This document shows, in pieces, positions 1-12,831 of a stretch of 64,000 nt of DNA. The notes beneath the pieces were generated by a model. That model ran no database searches and was not told the origin of the DNA. It saw nothing but the letters and a program-made list of their open reading frames with translations. Location: NCBI GenBank assembly GCA_017591395.1, contig WEDG01000420.1:1-64000 (forward strand), written 5' to 3'. The DNA is from Schistocephalus solidus (taxonomy: Eukaryota > Platyhelminthes > Cestoda > Diphyllobothriidea > Diphyllobothriidae). Numbering within the stretch: position 1 is the stretch's first letter; each line of letters opens with the position of its first letter. A program made the translations under genes and the position numbers.

Positions 1-5
1 GACTT

Positions 6-24
6 TATATATATATATATATAT
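6..24. repeat. (AT)n microsatellite
   Basis: Short AT dinucleotide run at the left edge, directly before a SINE tail fragment. AT tracts also border the same repeat family at 13.7, 15.5 and 16.0 kb, so this is probably the edge of another such copy cut by the window. Confidence 0.8.
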
Positions 25-39
25 GAAGAGGCAATATTC

Positions 40-165
40 ATCTGCCTCTTCAACTACTAGCCGCTATGTGGCTGCTGGTGGGGCTCGAGAGTGAGCCTCA
101 AGTCAGAGCGGAACGATCGAGTTCTGTTATTGATCGGTGAGCGTTGATCAACGAATGTAAGATAC
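40..165 (+). repeat. tRNA-derived SINE, 3' tail fragment
   Basis: Contains the family's tail words in order: CATCTGCC, a CTACTAGCCG segment, GCTGCTGG, GGGCTCGAGAGTGAGCC, then GATCGGTGAGCGTT and ATCAACGAATG. The same words follow the tRNA-like head in copies at 17.3, 43.3 and 57.7 kb. No tRNA-like head or hammerhead-like segment remains here. Confidence 0.7.
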
Positions 166-169
166 CATA

Positions 170-2230
170 ATTTTTCACGATAATGCTCCTATTCATCCCT
201 TTAGTCTATTTTTATTTTTGCTAAAATCTCGGATCTTTATCATATCGAAAATCATTGTGCACTTATAAAAAGAACGTGGAACAAGGTGAGGAATGAGCAT
301 ATCATGTAGGAGACCCTTGATTTTGTGCTAAAGGATCACATTTAAACAACCGCTATCGATAACCTGGGTATCAACCCGGCTGTGAGACTTTTATGCTGTT
401 CTAAATGCAAATGGGCAGTCAATAGGAGCTGAATTTTTGTATTCTTTATTATCTTTCATTATTTTCCACATTTCATGTGCCCCCTTTCTTATGGAGGATG
501 GCTGTTCTCAACCGCCACCCTCGTAAAGGCTATTGAGTTTGGATTGCTGACAAACACTATAGACACGGAAATGGCCACCCTTGGTTCAGCTACAGTTATG
601 AACCAGCAGATGCTGGCGCAATGGGTGTCTGAACCTGCGTCCAGTGGAGTAGCGTAATTCAAAGACTGCTCTGCTGAGGCGATGCCACTCCAACTTCATC
701 GGCCGGGGCGTGAATAAGAAAAATGACACGAGTGACGTTAACTGATCGCTGCCGGACGAAGATGAGAAGCTGAGAAATTTGAAATCGCTCCCCGGAATAG
801 GTTTGCGTTCTTGTCGACGTTTTCGAGAGTTTGACAGACTCCATTGTCAACACATTGACTGTCAAATATCGATCAGATTTCTTGAATGGCTGACCGAACT
901 GGTTGGCCTTGGGCTAATCATTTTTTTCTCTTTCGCTGCATCGGCCCTCGGATGGTTGTTTGCATGGCTTGACGGCCACTGGCGTTGCTCATCGTCACCT
1001 CGCTGATGGATGCTTGTAAGCCTGCCTCCTCTTCCTATGGGTTCGTCACGGGTCCGTCATTGCTCACAGTTCCTAAGTTCGGTGTGACCATCTAGTTCTG
1101 GCCCTTATGCATGTAATGATGCAGGACCTTATAGGCCACAGGAAGGTCTAGATGGCTGTTGAAAGTTGTGGTCAGAAACCTACGCAGATGGTCGCATGAC
1201 CATTAGTAATAACAAATCGAAAACATTGCTAACAAAGACCAGATACATGGAAGTGACCATTGCAGACTGATTACTTATACCCAACCGGTGCCAACACAAC
1301 CTGAGTCCAGTTTTCTACGCAGATCCTGTAAGTTATAGAGTATTTCGGGCAAATACTCAGGCAAATTGTGATATCTGCTCAGGTTCTAACGGGTGCGATC
1401 AAAAACATACAATTTAGCAATCGGAAAATAGAAGCAAAAGCAATGCATAGCCATGCTTCCTTTCGTGGTACGCAGTCAGTTTTGGGAGAGAGCACCTGGT
1501 GTAACGTTACCAGCCTATATTTCCTAGTCGTAGCTACCATAGCGATTGTCGGTAGAAAAATATCGGGAAGTAAATAATAAGTACTTTAATTTTATCAGTA
1601 GACTGCAAAGAATTAATTAAAACAACAAGCTATGGCAAATAATCCCGAGAACACGCATCTTCTTTCAGTATGACGATAAGATTTCTCCAGCAGCCATCAC
1701 AGCTCCCAGTATAAAATTGAGTCCTTTAAAATGCTGATAAAAATATATACTGCGGTTAACTTACAGTGAAATGAGAAGAAGTGGGGGGTGATAGCCGAAC
1801 ATTTGAGATTCAGCAAAGTTGGAATCAGAGGCAGACAAATTACCAGAGACGACGCAATTTTTTTAGAACCAAACGGAGACTGGTCGTAAGTCCACACAGA
1901 ACTAATCATTCACAAAGCATTAGTTGAAGTCGTCGTTGGTAACTGTAGACTGCCCTACATCCTCTCTGGAAAGTGGTCTTAAAAATGTCCACCCGCGAGT
2001 AGTGGTTACATTCCGTAAAGTTTTCGCTCACGCTCTTTAAACGTTATATCCTAACTTTTCGTCCGTGCATCAGTCACTGCCCAACCTGTCAGCCTGTCAG
2101 CTTATGAAATATTTTATTCCTGTGACGTCTCGGCCGGGGCAATCAAGTGAAAATCTGTTTGACTTAGTTAAACGTATCTTTAAACAATGTATAAACAGAA
2201 GAAGAAACCGCCAATTCTCATGAAACCGTG
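170..2230. other. No gene recognised
   Basis: Only short chance frames (under 80 codons) without recognisable domains or supporting splice sites. It lies downstream of the 3' end of symporter gene 2. Confidence 0.5.
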
Positions 2231-2232
2231 TT

Positions 2233-2256
2233 CAGTATCAGTATCAGTATCAGTAT
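2233..2256. repeat. (CAGTAT)4 hexanucleotide repeat
   Basis: Four perfect copies of a 6-bp unit in otherwise single-copy-looking sequence. Confidence 0.85.
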
Positions 2257-2829
2257 ATTTGAGGGAGATGTAGGTGAGTCACCTTTGAATTCCCTATTTG
2301 TACATACGAGTTGTGGTATCAAAAATAGTATCTCGATATGTTGGCAGAGGCCAACATAGTGGAACAAAGTTGAAAAAGAGCAGACAGAAACTCCCGGTGA
2401 TATTTAGGAAACTTGTCGCCTTTGGGAGGGGGTCCAACGGGGGGCATTTCGGAGGTCACATGATGCTCCATTGCTGATTGCAGCGTCCGTTGAGGGATTT
2501 CAAAGGTTGAAATAGATGTCCAGATCATCCTCGGTCCATTGCGGTTCGAACCAGGGGATAACGTTCATACACCTCATGGACGACGGACGCCAGGTCCAGC
2601 TGATGCGAATACTCACGGTGTCACCAAGGTGTGTAAATAAGTTAAGCATCGAGACCTCGAGGACCCCAGCATGGGAGTAATGGGAGAATGCAAGCCCTCG
2701 AACGAAAATAACAAACAAGGAAATGTTACTCAAATATAACTAGTAGTATCATTAATGCCTTACTTTATGACGTCACACTTGCAGATTTCAGTTAGTGTTG
2801 TAGCTCGCACCATTATATCGATCTAACTT

Positions 2830-3630
2830 TTCGGCTTAAAAACCTCCAGGGAGTCCGACATTACAACATCCAGAGGAAGACTATTCCAAGCTTCTACTAC
2901 TCTTTTTGGAGAAGAAGTACTTCCGAGTGTCTAGCCTTGCTCCAGTCACACGTAATTTGAGGAGGATGACCTCTCAAGTTCGTTGTTTTTGCTAACTCGA
3001 AGAAATCCCTGGCACCAGACAACAGTCCTGGATACGTAGTATGCGGAATGTTAGTATCAGGTCACCCCAGAAGCTGTCTATAGTGCAAGGGAAAGAGATT
3101 GAGACTCGACAGCCGTGTTTCATAAGGCAGTGAGCCATGTCCAAGGACAAATTTGGTTGCTCGCCTTTGGACCTTTTTCGAGGGATGTTGATGTCCTTCG
3201 CCGCCCAGTGTCTCCAAGCTTGGATAGCGGACTCCAGCTGTGGCCGCACGAATGTTCCGAAGACTTTAGCGAAACAGTCGGTAGTGAAGGCTGCAAAAGC
3301 TCGTTTAACGAGGTACAGAATCGATATGGCTGACTTCGCTACCTTTGCGCAATGTAGGGAGGGTTTAAGCGAAGGCGTGATCCAGACTCCAAGGTCCTTT
3401 TGGACATCCACTTCTTTCAATGGAATGCCATTCAGACTGTAAATCGTACGGTTCGAAGGATTGCTTTTCCCGACTCGTATGATGTTGCACTTGCTCTCAT
3501 TAAACGGCAAGAGCCAGTCATTTGACCATTTCTGGAGTCGATTTAAGTTTGCCTGCAAGTTCTCTTCATCAGCCGCAGTTTGAATGACGCGCCAAAGTTT
3601 GAGATCATCGGCAAACATGTTGGAATACAT
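2830..3630 (-). pseudogene. Non-LTR retrotransposon reverse transcriptase, 3' fragment
   Basis: The minus-strand frame opening at 3630 begins just before the reverse transcriptase catalytic box (FADDLKLWR, the F/YxDD motif). It continues through typical downstream segments: LQKWSNDWLLPFNESKC and a KDLGVWITPSLK block. The frame closes at 2992, but homologous-looking sequence continues in other frames: a NLRGHPPQ segment near 2950 and VVEAWNSLPLDVV followed by SLEVFK near 2860-2900, the usual C-terminus of CR1/Jockey-like LINEs. At least two frameshifts are therefore present. The fingers and endonuclease are missing, so the copy is 5'-truncated and dead. The clade is inferred from motif memory. 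Confidence 0.8.
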
Positions 3631-3779
3631 ATTCTAAATTTAGACTGTATGGTAGCTGCCATACTTTCTGTTGCCCTTAATCTGGAAGACGACTTCTGCG
3701 GAATATATACTTATGGACTTTTTTTGAAAGTTATTCTACCTGTGGTGTTTTATTTACTTGTTTGTTTATATGGACAAGC

Positions 3780-4830
3780 ATTATGTACAAGGACACTTTG
3801 AAGAAATCGCTGAAGCAACTGCAAATAAACTCGGCGACCTGGGAGGACCTCGCCCAGGATAGACCGGCATGGAGAAGATCAGTGAAGACTGGTTCAGCAA
3901 TCTATGAGGCCAATCGGATCGCCGCCGCCAAGGCCAAAAGAGCGGCACGAAAGTCACCAGTGCCCCGGACCAACACCACCAATGCCCAGGCCCTGCCAAC
4001 ATGCTCGCGCTGTCAACGCATCTTTCCACGCGCGAATTGGCCTAGTTGGACATCTTCGGACGCAATGCACCAACAATCCGCCAATTCCAATTTCTACGTC
4101 AAATTCTGCCAAACCTCATTCTGACTCCCCCACCTTCACTCCTGGAATCAATTCCATTACTCCCACCATCATAGAGACCACATCCATCTACTCATCGCCT
4201 GTTACTCCCACCACCGCAACCACCACCGCCTTCGCCTCCACTACTACCACCACCACCACCACCACCACCACCGCTATCAGCGATGGGGAATTTCTCTGAA
4301 GCTGTACTCAATGCGACCGCACATTCACCTCACGCATAGGCCTGGTCGGTCACTTGCGAATACATCGTACAGAGACCGGTGAGCCAGTGCCTGGAGCAAC
4401 ATCACACAGCAGAGATCGTCGCCTCCACTGCCCTCACTGTGCTCGCGCATTCACTCATCGCATGGGCCTATTCGGTCACATGCGCATCCATGACAGCGGA
4501 ATTCACCACAATGCCGACAACACCGATACACCATGCACACCCTCCGCTCCTGCCATTCTTAGCGCCCCTGCCACCCCCACTACCATGAATGACATCGCCC
4601 CAGCCTCTACCGATTTCTCCTGCTCACACTGCGCCCGCAACTTCAACTCACGCATGGGCCTGGTCGGTCAACTGCGAATCCATCGCACGGAGGCTGGTGA
4701 ACCAGTGCCTGGGGCTCCGACATACAGTCGACGCGCCCGCCTTCACTGACCTCACTGCTCCCGCACATTTACACACCGCATGGGCCTATTAGGACACATG
4801 CGCCTCCACGACAACCTCCGGTAAACTACC
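3780..4830 (+). pseudogene. LINE 3' end encoding a C2H2 zinc-finger tail
   Basis: The plus-strand frame from about 3784 reads a basic helical segment (KDTLKKSLKQLQ, WEDLAQDRPAWRR, then NRIAAAKAKRAARK) leading into zinc-finger motifs. Five finger-like units are visible: about 3993-4065 (CSRC...IGLVGHLRTQC), 4308-4370, 4425-4490, 4617-4685 and 4742-4815 (PHCSRTFTHRMGLLGHMRLH). They are spaced by Thr/Pro-rich linkers, including a polythreonine ACC run near 4240-4272. Breaks: a frameshift near 4030, TGA at 4297 and TGA at 4747. I recall this module as the C-terminus of a high-copy LINE in diphyllobothriid tapeworms. The reverse transcriptase part is absent. An independent zinc-finger gene is unlikely given the missing introns and the stops. 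Confidence 0.7.
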
Positions 4831-4910
4831 GGAAGCTAAGCTACATCAGCACACACTACCTACACCAATGCATCGACAACACCTCACAATCACCATTTAC
4901 CAGAGTATAT

Positions 4911-4931
4911 CACGGTTTCCTAGAAACCGTG
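4911..4931. repeat. Perfect 9-bp inverted repeat
   Basis: CACGGTTTC, a 3-base spacer, then GAAACCGTG. It sits at the left edge of the GC-richer repeat block, between that block and the LINE end. Confidence 0.7.
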
Positions 4932-4934
4932 ACT

Positions 4935-6390
4935 GGGAAGTCTGCCAATCTGACGCTTCCACCAGACCACGCCGTCGGCTCAGTGTATGTGCTGTGTGTG
5001 TCGAGTGACTGACTAGTGGACTGGGAGTCAGACGGCGATGGCTGCTCCATATCCCTGAGTTTGTGAATCCTGGTGTGTGCGTTATGGGGGCCAGGTCGTG
5101 CTGTGGCGCGCGAAGACGGGTACGCCGATCCGTCAGCCAATGCGCCCACTCCCACATCAGGCAACTGACCGGCTCGGACAGTGTCTGACTGTGGGGGGTG
5201 GGGAGAGAGTGAGGTCGACAGCTCAGCGCATGTTCCTCACTATAAACAATCTGCCGCGCTTGAAACTATCACGGTGCGCTAAAAGCCGTGGCTTGGAAGG
5301 TTGTCAACTGACGGGATAACTCGGACCGCGTGGCCAGCCCAATGTGTGTTTTGTGTGGAGTGGCTGACTGGCGGACTGAGAGTCAGGCTGCAATGTCTCC
5401 TTCTTAATGTGGTCTTTATGGCACTCCCACTCTGTGGGATCCGAGCCAGGTGTGGTGGTACACCCAGGGGCGGCTCCGGCCGCGCTAGCCACCTGCGCCA
5501 TCTCATCTCCGGCCTTCTTGCCTGTGTCGTGAGACCGGGCTCAGGTGGGGGAGAAGAGAGTGCGGTAACGTTAACCGCCGCGGTTGGAAGGTTGCCAACT
5601 GACAATTACACTCAGACCTCGCAGTTAGTCCAATGTGTGTTGTGTGGAGTGGCTGACTGGTGGTCTGAGAGTCAGGCTGCGATGGCTCCTTCTTAACGTG
5701 ACCTCTGGCTATCTCACACATGTGAGATGTAAGCCGATTAAACCCCCCTGTTGTGTGAAATCCCTGGTGATTGTGTTTTGGGGGCCAGGTCGTGTACGTA
5801 GTACACGTAGACGGAGTCACCAGCAGCTGCGCCTGCTTCCGCATCAGACAACTGACCGGCTCGGACAGTGGTCTGATTGTGAGGGAGTGGGGAGAAGAGT
5901 GAGGTCGAGAGCTCAGCGTATTTTCCTCACTATAAACAATCTGACGCGCTTGAACCTATCACGGTGCGCTAAAAGCCGTGGCTTTGAAGGTTGCCAACTG
6001 ACGGTATAACTCGAACCGCGTGGTCAGCCCAATGTGTGTTTTGTGTGGAGTGGCTGACTGGCGGACTAAGAGTCAGGTTGCAATGGCTCCTTCTTAATGT
6101 TGCCTTTATGGCACTCCCACTCCGTGGGATCCGAGCCAGGTTGGTGGCACGCCCAGGGGCAACTCCGGCCGCGCCAGCCACCTGCGCCCTCTCCCATCTC
6201 CGGTCTTCTTGACTCTGTATTGACACCGGGCTCAGGTGGGGGAGGAGAAGAGAGTGCGGTAGCTGCAGCGCAAGGCAACTATCACTTAAAACTAATTCAC
6301 GCGCAAGTCACCGTCCCTGCACCACCTGGTGTGGAGCATACGGTGGACCTCGTCGAAATCGACGGTCGAACTGCCATGTACATTTAAAAG
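4935..6390. repeat. GC-richer dispersed repeat, internal tandem duplication
   Basis: Distinctly richer in GC than the flanks. Shared words occur twice about 690 bp apart: GGGGGCCAGGTCGTG (about 5090 and 5785), CAACTGACCGGCTCGGACAG (5160 and 5850), AAAAGCCGTGGCTT (5281 and 5971) and AATGTGTGTTTTGTGTGGAG (5341 and 6031). The word GAGAGTCAGGCTGC followed by GGCTCCTTCTTAA recurs three times. The same family, in either orientation, occurs at 30.3, 47.3, 50.2 and 63.0 kb. Six-frame translations give no consistent protein, so I call a non-coding dispersed element of unknown class. Confidence 0.75.
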
Positions 6391-6399
6391 TGAAGTTTA

Positions 6400-9300
6400 C
6401 TTACCTATCCTGATTTTTTACAATTTTAGAATTTTACGCAATTAAAAATTTTTTAGTAGTTCTAAACAACTTAATATTGATTTTAAACCACAATATGCCT
6501 TCGTTTTATGAACGTTCGCTTCTTTACTGCTGAAAAACTTTGGGGGACGCCATGTGGGCTGATTTTACCCAACTGGCCTTTTCTCATGACTTTGAGTATT
6601 TTATCTTTTTTAAACATTTTAATACCTTTCTTCACATTTAAAGTCAATTGTATTGGAAGCAGCAAGTTAGCATGAAAAGTTCAGTTAATATTTATCGAAC
6701 ATTTGCTATCCTCCAAACACCACGGCAAATTTCTGCATATGGCTTCTCGCCCAAACCATATTGCATTTGAATTTCATTGTCTATTCGAGCACTGATTACC
6801 TAAGCACAATTGGTGGCAAATTATCACTTGGCATCTTTCCCCCTTCTGCGCTTCACGTTTTGGTGGAATATTTTCTCATTTTACTTAAACACGCGCGAAG
6901 TAGACCAAGCGTCGACTGCAAAATAGACGGGATTTTCAAGGACCTTGCTTTTTAGTGAATAAATTACACCGAGACTAACATCAATACCAGCAACAAAGAC
7001 CATGACGGATGATCTGATCAAATAAGAGCACACTTGGAACTCTTGCTTTTTTAAACTTAGACACTGGCTTACCGCGGTCAGTGTTTGGGGGTCCACATGA
7101 GGCAGGCTATTAAGACCACAAAGCAACCCAAATCTTTCATCTGCGTGTTCACTGACCATGGTGACCACGGTTAGGGAAGTTTAGAGAGATGGCAGTTAAG
7201 CCGTATACATGCACCTAAGCGCCAAACGCATAGTGGGAAAGGAGACGCATGATACTTCTGTCTGAAACGCTCTGTGACCGTTTCGACTGTAAAATAGCTT
7301 ACTTGGATGTATTTCAGCCAAGGAACAACATGCACAAGGTTAAGTTATCCACGATAATGTTCTGGCTTTTACATGCTCTTTTTTCTTGCTAAATGCGTGC
7401 ATTCTTGTCATTAACTCTGGGTGTTTGTATCTATTATATATTATTCTGAAGGAAGGGTTATATAAAGTATGAATGTGCTGTGCTCATATCACTGCCCATT
7501 AAATGCGCTCCATTTCCTGAGTTGGGACAATATTTGGCTTTCAAAAACACGTGCGATAATGAGACATTTTGAGACGCGTGCAACTCAATTCATGCAGCCT
7601 CGTATTCATGTATTGCAGCTGCTCTGAAATTATGCAAAATCAGTTAAATATACATATTGGAATAAGGCATACATCAAGGAGCCCCTTATAAAGACGAGTT
7701 GGCTTGCTTCCACGAGTGTCTATGACATGTAATCTGAAATCCACGCATAACTGTGGCGACACAGACCATGTTTCAAAATAAATGGCTATAATTAAACTTT
7801 TTTAAATTGAAACCGTGGCAGGAAATCGAGTGATATTAGCTTCACAGATGTTAACGTAACTGAGAGGCAGGCGGCTTGTTAATGGGCGGTCATTAGACAT
7901 ACGGCGGGTTTTTAAAGTTGAGAGGTCAATTGTCTGCTCACCATTTTCATGGAAATGTTTCTAAATTTATATACTGATTTTTATCCCTCCTTATTTATTA
8001 GAAATAACCTTTCATCAGTTAAACATTTTGAAGTTGACATAATTTTCTACCAAATTAGTATGAAATAATATTTTCATGCGTAAATTGCGATCTTCTGGTA
8101 TTATTTAATTTTGCCTGCCCCTTTTTATCCACGGCAAATAGTGGAATTTTACGCCGAAAGTTTTGGAATGATACACTCAAAACAAAACGTATCTGTCTCC
8201 CAATCTTCCCCTGAGAACAGTTCCGCGATCTGTAACTACAGAAGAAACTGAGAGAGATCGGGGAAAATCACAGAATACCAAAATAGTGCGGAAGCAGAAT
8301 GGGCGTGGACGCACTACCCTGCCTGAAGCCCATTTTTCTCGAGCAAAATCTTTAGAAGAGACATGAACCTCACAAAGCAACACGGGGATACAGCCCTGAA
8401 GTAATTCAGACGTAAAATCGATAACTGGATTAGAAGACATTTAACTAGCGCTCGGAACTACTAGATGGTGGTTGTTTCGACAGTTTTGCACAGGTTCCGA
8501 CGTGCAGAATAGAATGCCCTCAACTAGTAATTTCGTTACTCCCTCTTCCGGAGTACCAATTTATGTGGCTTGCATTATTGCTGTACTTTTTTGGTGGAAA
8601 AGCAATGAAAATTGGAACGAAAGGTGAGTACGCTTTAGGCTACGCGTAGTTCGCTATTTTTAAAGACTGCGATCGAGGGTAGGGCATCTTTGAGGCTGAA
8701 TTACAGCTTCACAATGCCACGGTTTCAAAATCAAGTTGAACTTCTCTTAAGCCTATTGTATGCGCTTAGTGAGATAGAGAACTTCGACGGAACAAAACAA
8801 CCATTTGGTTATTGAGTGTTGTTGCCATGGCAGAATTTCGGAGATTTAGGTAACGGATTCATGCGAAAGTGGGCACATCAGTAAATCCAAGGCAGGGGGA
8901 ATTAACGACCAATCACAAGGAAAATAACTATGAAGTGAATTAGGAGGCAATTAAATTTACAGATAGAAGTGTGGAAGGTAATTGTGGCATCTCCACAGCA
9001 ACAAGCGTGTTGATTACAGACAAAAAGTTTTAAGTGCCTTCGGTTGACCCCTGTGAGAAACTCCATTAAAAGATTCGTTAATGCAAACCACTGACGGTAT
9101 CGCTAGGCTACGTAGCTTTTAGCGTCATTATTCGGACCTGAAAACGGCATATCAAGTAAACGAGAGTTGCAGCTTAATGGATTGGCCGCTTACTAAATCG
9201 CAGTCTATCAAAATATTGTTATCATAATTTTACAGAATTAAAAAGTAGAAGAAACTCACTCTAAGTGGCAAAACAGTAAACTGACCTTTCTTTACATTTG

Positions 9301-12300
9301 CCCATTACCATAGGTTTTTACCCCATAGGCAAGTAATAAGTTTTACTTTAGAGGTTAGATTCTCATCAAATACAAATTAGAATGTGTTTTGGTAGTTATT
9401 CGGGATAAGCAAAGTATAAGCAAAAAGGTCTCCGATATCAACATGCGATTAGCTCTTTTTCAAGCTCAGTAATACATCCGCTCAGTGCATTGACGAAAAT
9501 ACTGCACTGAGGTATTATTACCTTTAACAATATGACCTCGAACCACAAAATGTAAAAAAAACTAGAATTCAACTTCGCACAACAGTATTTTTTTTATCGA
9601 ATTTAATGCTGCAAACAGAAGCTTTTATGCAGGATACTAAAAATTATGTCCACAACTTTCTTCCCCTATTTAATATACATCCTTAATCAACAAGCAGATA
9701 AATTCGGGAAACTTTTCTCAGGCCATTCTAGGAACGTCGACTTGCAGCTCAATCAGTTGAGCATTTGGTTTGCGAGTTCACGATGACGAAGTGTGCCGTG
9801 TTAAATTTGAATTTGGTCAGGTGGGCCTGTAGGAAAGTTGACTGTTAATGGAAAACAGGCCATAAAAGGCCCTTGGAATTGCCCTTACCTACGTCGGAAA
9901 TGCTTTGCTATTCCCGATTGATCGCATCCATGTGAATACCCGCGATGGTTTAGACCCGAAGCCCGAAGGAGATATGGAAATGCCCCTGTCAAGAAACTTA
10001 GAAGCTGCCGGTTTAGCTTGCTAATTCTTCCGAGAACCCTTAAAACCGATCCTGGAGTTATTGATGCTTCAATTATTTCCGCATAAATTTACCGAATTTC
10101 AGAATATGTACGTTACTCAATAGGAAACGGAGTTCTTGATGGTGCTCTAACAGCTTCCCTTTTGAACTGTGAGAGCCAAAGGTTGATAAGAGGAGAGTAC
10201 TGCACACCTACCACATTATGCGTAGACGATTCCATGGCATTTGAAGTAGAAGGCAGAAAACGACTACGTTCACAGCTAAAAAAATACGAATGAATTTGTT
10301 GCCCCAATTTTATATTTCTCAGTCTCCCAGCAGTTAAAGATACAAACTCGCGGTTCCATATCCACATCTCTGCCACGTCGCCAACAGCAGATTACTGCCT
10401 CCGGAGTGACCACAGACGTCTAAGGCTGAACAGTCATGGGATAGCCTTTCCTGCTGCAGTAAGCACAGGGCAAGTGGGCTCAGATGTCGCCCTTCCACTG
10501 TGTGTTGCGGTCAGTGTGTAGACCCTTTGAAGCCTCGGCTTACGCTAACGGGTGGTTACTGAAAAATCGGAAGATTTGATTTTAAGCCTACCGTATGCAG
10601 TGGGCCATCAACTCTGTCAGTAAAAATTTTGGGAGACGCATCTTTTAAGTTCATGGCTATTTTGTTATTTTAAATTATAGTTGAGGATTGCCCTTTTCCT
10701 GTGATCAGTACGGTTACGTGAAATGCATACAATAGCAGTGCATTTTAATAGTTGCTTTAGTGAACTAGACTTACTTTAGCATTAACGACTTGTGCTAGCA
10801 ATGTTGGATTGACCAAAGTTCGTCGTTCCCTCCAGTTCACATGTAAAATCATACCTGCTTTGAGTTTTGTGTGCTATCTACTCTTTCGTCGATTACTAAC
10901 CTTTATGCCAAATTTTATGCATCAGCTCTTGTTACTGAAGTCTTTTGATGTTAAATTTTTCACAAAACAAGATTCATATGAATCATTCCTTAATTTGAGG
11001 TCCTCTTTCGTGTTTTTTTGAATATTTTTATTTGTTTTATTTTCGATGTGTATCTACGGACAGTTGTGGATTTATTCGCAGGGGTCCGCGTATTTCGTGA
11101 GTTTCGTTAGCTACGGTACCTAGTGCCGGATTCCTAATTGAAAATATTAATTCAAGCCAACATACCACTGTGGCAATCTGTCTGGTCTTATATTTATGTT
11201 TATAATTATAAGACAGAAACCGTGCTAATTGCAGTAACGCTAAGTTATTTTAGTCAAATCTGTAAAGTTTTGAGGTGCGGTTCCTTTTTGTGGACTTCCG
11301 AAAGATAAATATACCATTAGCTTCACTTCGTTCGCTGTGACCTCGGAGATTTCAGTGGAACCACTTTTAATAGGAGTTGACAGAATTGTCACAACCCTAT
11401 TAATATAGAAAAGGCACAGCCGTGCATAATTTTTTTGAAATTAAAGAAAGTTACAAGTACTTTACTGAGGCACAGATAAAACAATGAAGTACAGAAAAAG
11501 CAGGTCCAACGACGCAGCAGGAACACAAATACAAACGAAATGAGAAAAGGAGAAATGAATTCAAATGTTACTGACTTTAGGTCTTCGATTAATTTACACC
11601 ACACAGGAGTCGAACACTATCTAAAAAAGAAAATAATGATGTCCCGATTAATGCAACCAGGGAAAGATGCTGATGAGTTTGTGTGATACCAAATGTGTTT
11701 TGTTTCTACAAACTCGCAGAACGCCGTTTTGAAATAAAACAGTCAACCTTCTGACCAACAAAGACTATTACCTAGTAAATCCTCGTTCAGCCCATTTTCC
11801 CCAACTATGATATCCCCTTTGGGCCGCACCTAATTTTTGACAACAACTGTGTAGTGATTATTGTTTTAAGTGTTCGCGCAGATTAACGCCTTCCCACCAT
11901 TGTACAACCGCTTCTTGGGTTTGTTAGCTAAATTATATCCTTAGGTTTTAAAAATACTTCACTCTCGGCTGTTGTTTTTTTCGTTTAATTTAGTTATAGT
12001 GCCCCTGTGTTTGCAACATTTTGGGTCAACATGAGAAGTGCCTCAAAATGCATCTGTGAAACACATAGCAAGTAAACCAACAGGTTTTCATTAAACATGG
12101 ATTGTACAGAACAGGGATCAGTAATCTAAAATAACCGATTGAGGTCCATTGGAGCCGCAGAGTGTTAATGTCGAGACAGCAAAACACAAATAAACAGGCC
12201 GTTAAAACTGTTTAAGTAGACATTTTGGTAACTCCCAGGAATATGAGCCTATCGCAATACAAGTGACCCCACGGCAACTTACAGGTAGGGAACCTATTCT

Positions 12301-12640
12301 CGTTACCCAACCCTGCCCTTCACTTAACCCATAAGCCGTGACTTTAAGCCTCACCTTAAGCTCCCTGGAATTTAGACAGGAAATTCCTTTTGTCGTTTTC
12401 TACTGACGTTTATAATATAGGAAAGGGGATTTGACCTGAAAAGCCAGCAGAAAGCCAAAATAATTTTCTTATAGAATATGTGCGATATTAACCAGGGAGT
12501 CTGTGGTTCAGACGGGTGGCAGGAAGCATATTTTAACAATTTATATTACCGTTGAGACTAAAGCTGACAATAAATTACGCAATCAAGCGTAATCGAAGCG
12601 CAAAGATGATGATCCATGCATAAAATAAAGCAAAGGAACT
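6400..12640. other. Long stretch with no gene recognised
   Basis: AT-rich sequence downstream of the gene 2 stop codon. The minus-strand frames at 6881-7168, 8177-8440 and 10113-10376 lack recognisable domains and convincing flanking splice signals. I saw no RNA gene, array or clear repeat family. Confidence 0.5.
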
Positions 12641-12687
12641 GCTGCTTTGTTTAGATCGAAACTTACGAGGGACGATCCCACAGCATG

Positions 12688-12831
12688 TCACTTCGGAAGG
12701 AATTTTTGCGGCTTTTCGTGCTCGTAGCCCTCACCTTTGCTCGATCGGAATAACTTAAACAGCGTGATTTTCATTGGCACGAAAAAGCAGAACAGGAGAG
12801 CTAAAAAATTCCAAGCCTCAATGGCTGTTAC
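12688..12831 (-). CDS. Gene 2 last exon, C-terminal helix and TGA stop
   Basis: Follows a CTTCTCCAG acceptor in phase 0 and reads VTAIEAWNFLALLFCFFVP, a hydrophobic helix, then a basic polar tail to TGA at 12688-12690. It aligns position by position with the gene 1 last exon (IFGIRLWNLLGLAACVMVP at 52.5 kb). The tail is 24 codons shorter than in gene 1. It is separated from the previous exon by a 3.5-kb intron holding the satellite array. Confidence 0.8.
   Translation of the reverse strand, partial: VTAIEAWNFLALLFCFFVPMKITLFKLFRSSKGEGYEHEKPQKFLPK

Noticed and set aside
5279..6278. Several 70-130-codon frames on both strands in the GC-richer repeat
   Set aside because: Frames differ between repeat copies, are interrupted in most, and show no domain; GC-richness alone explains their length.
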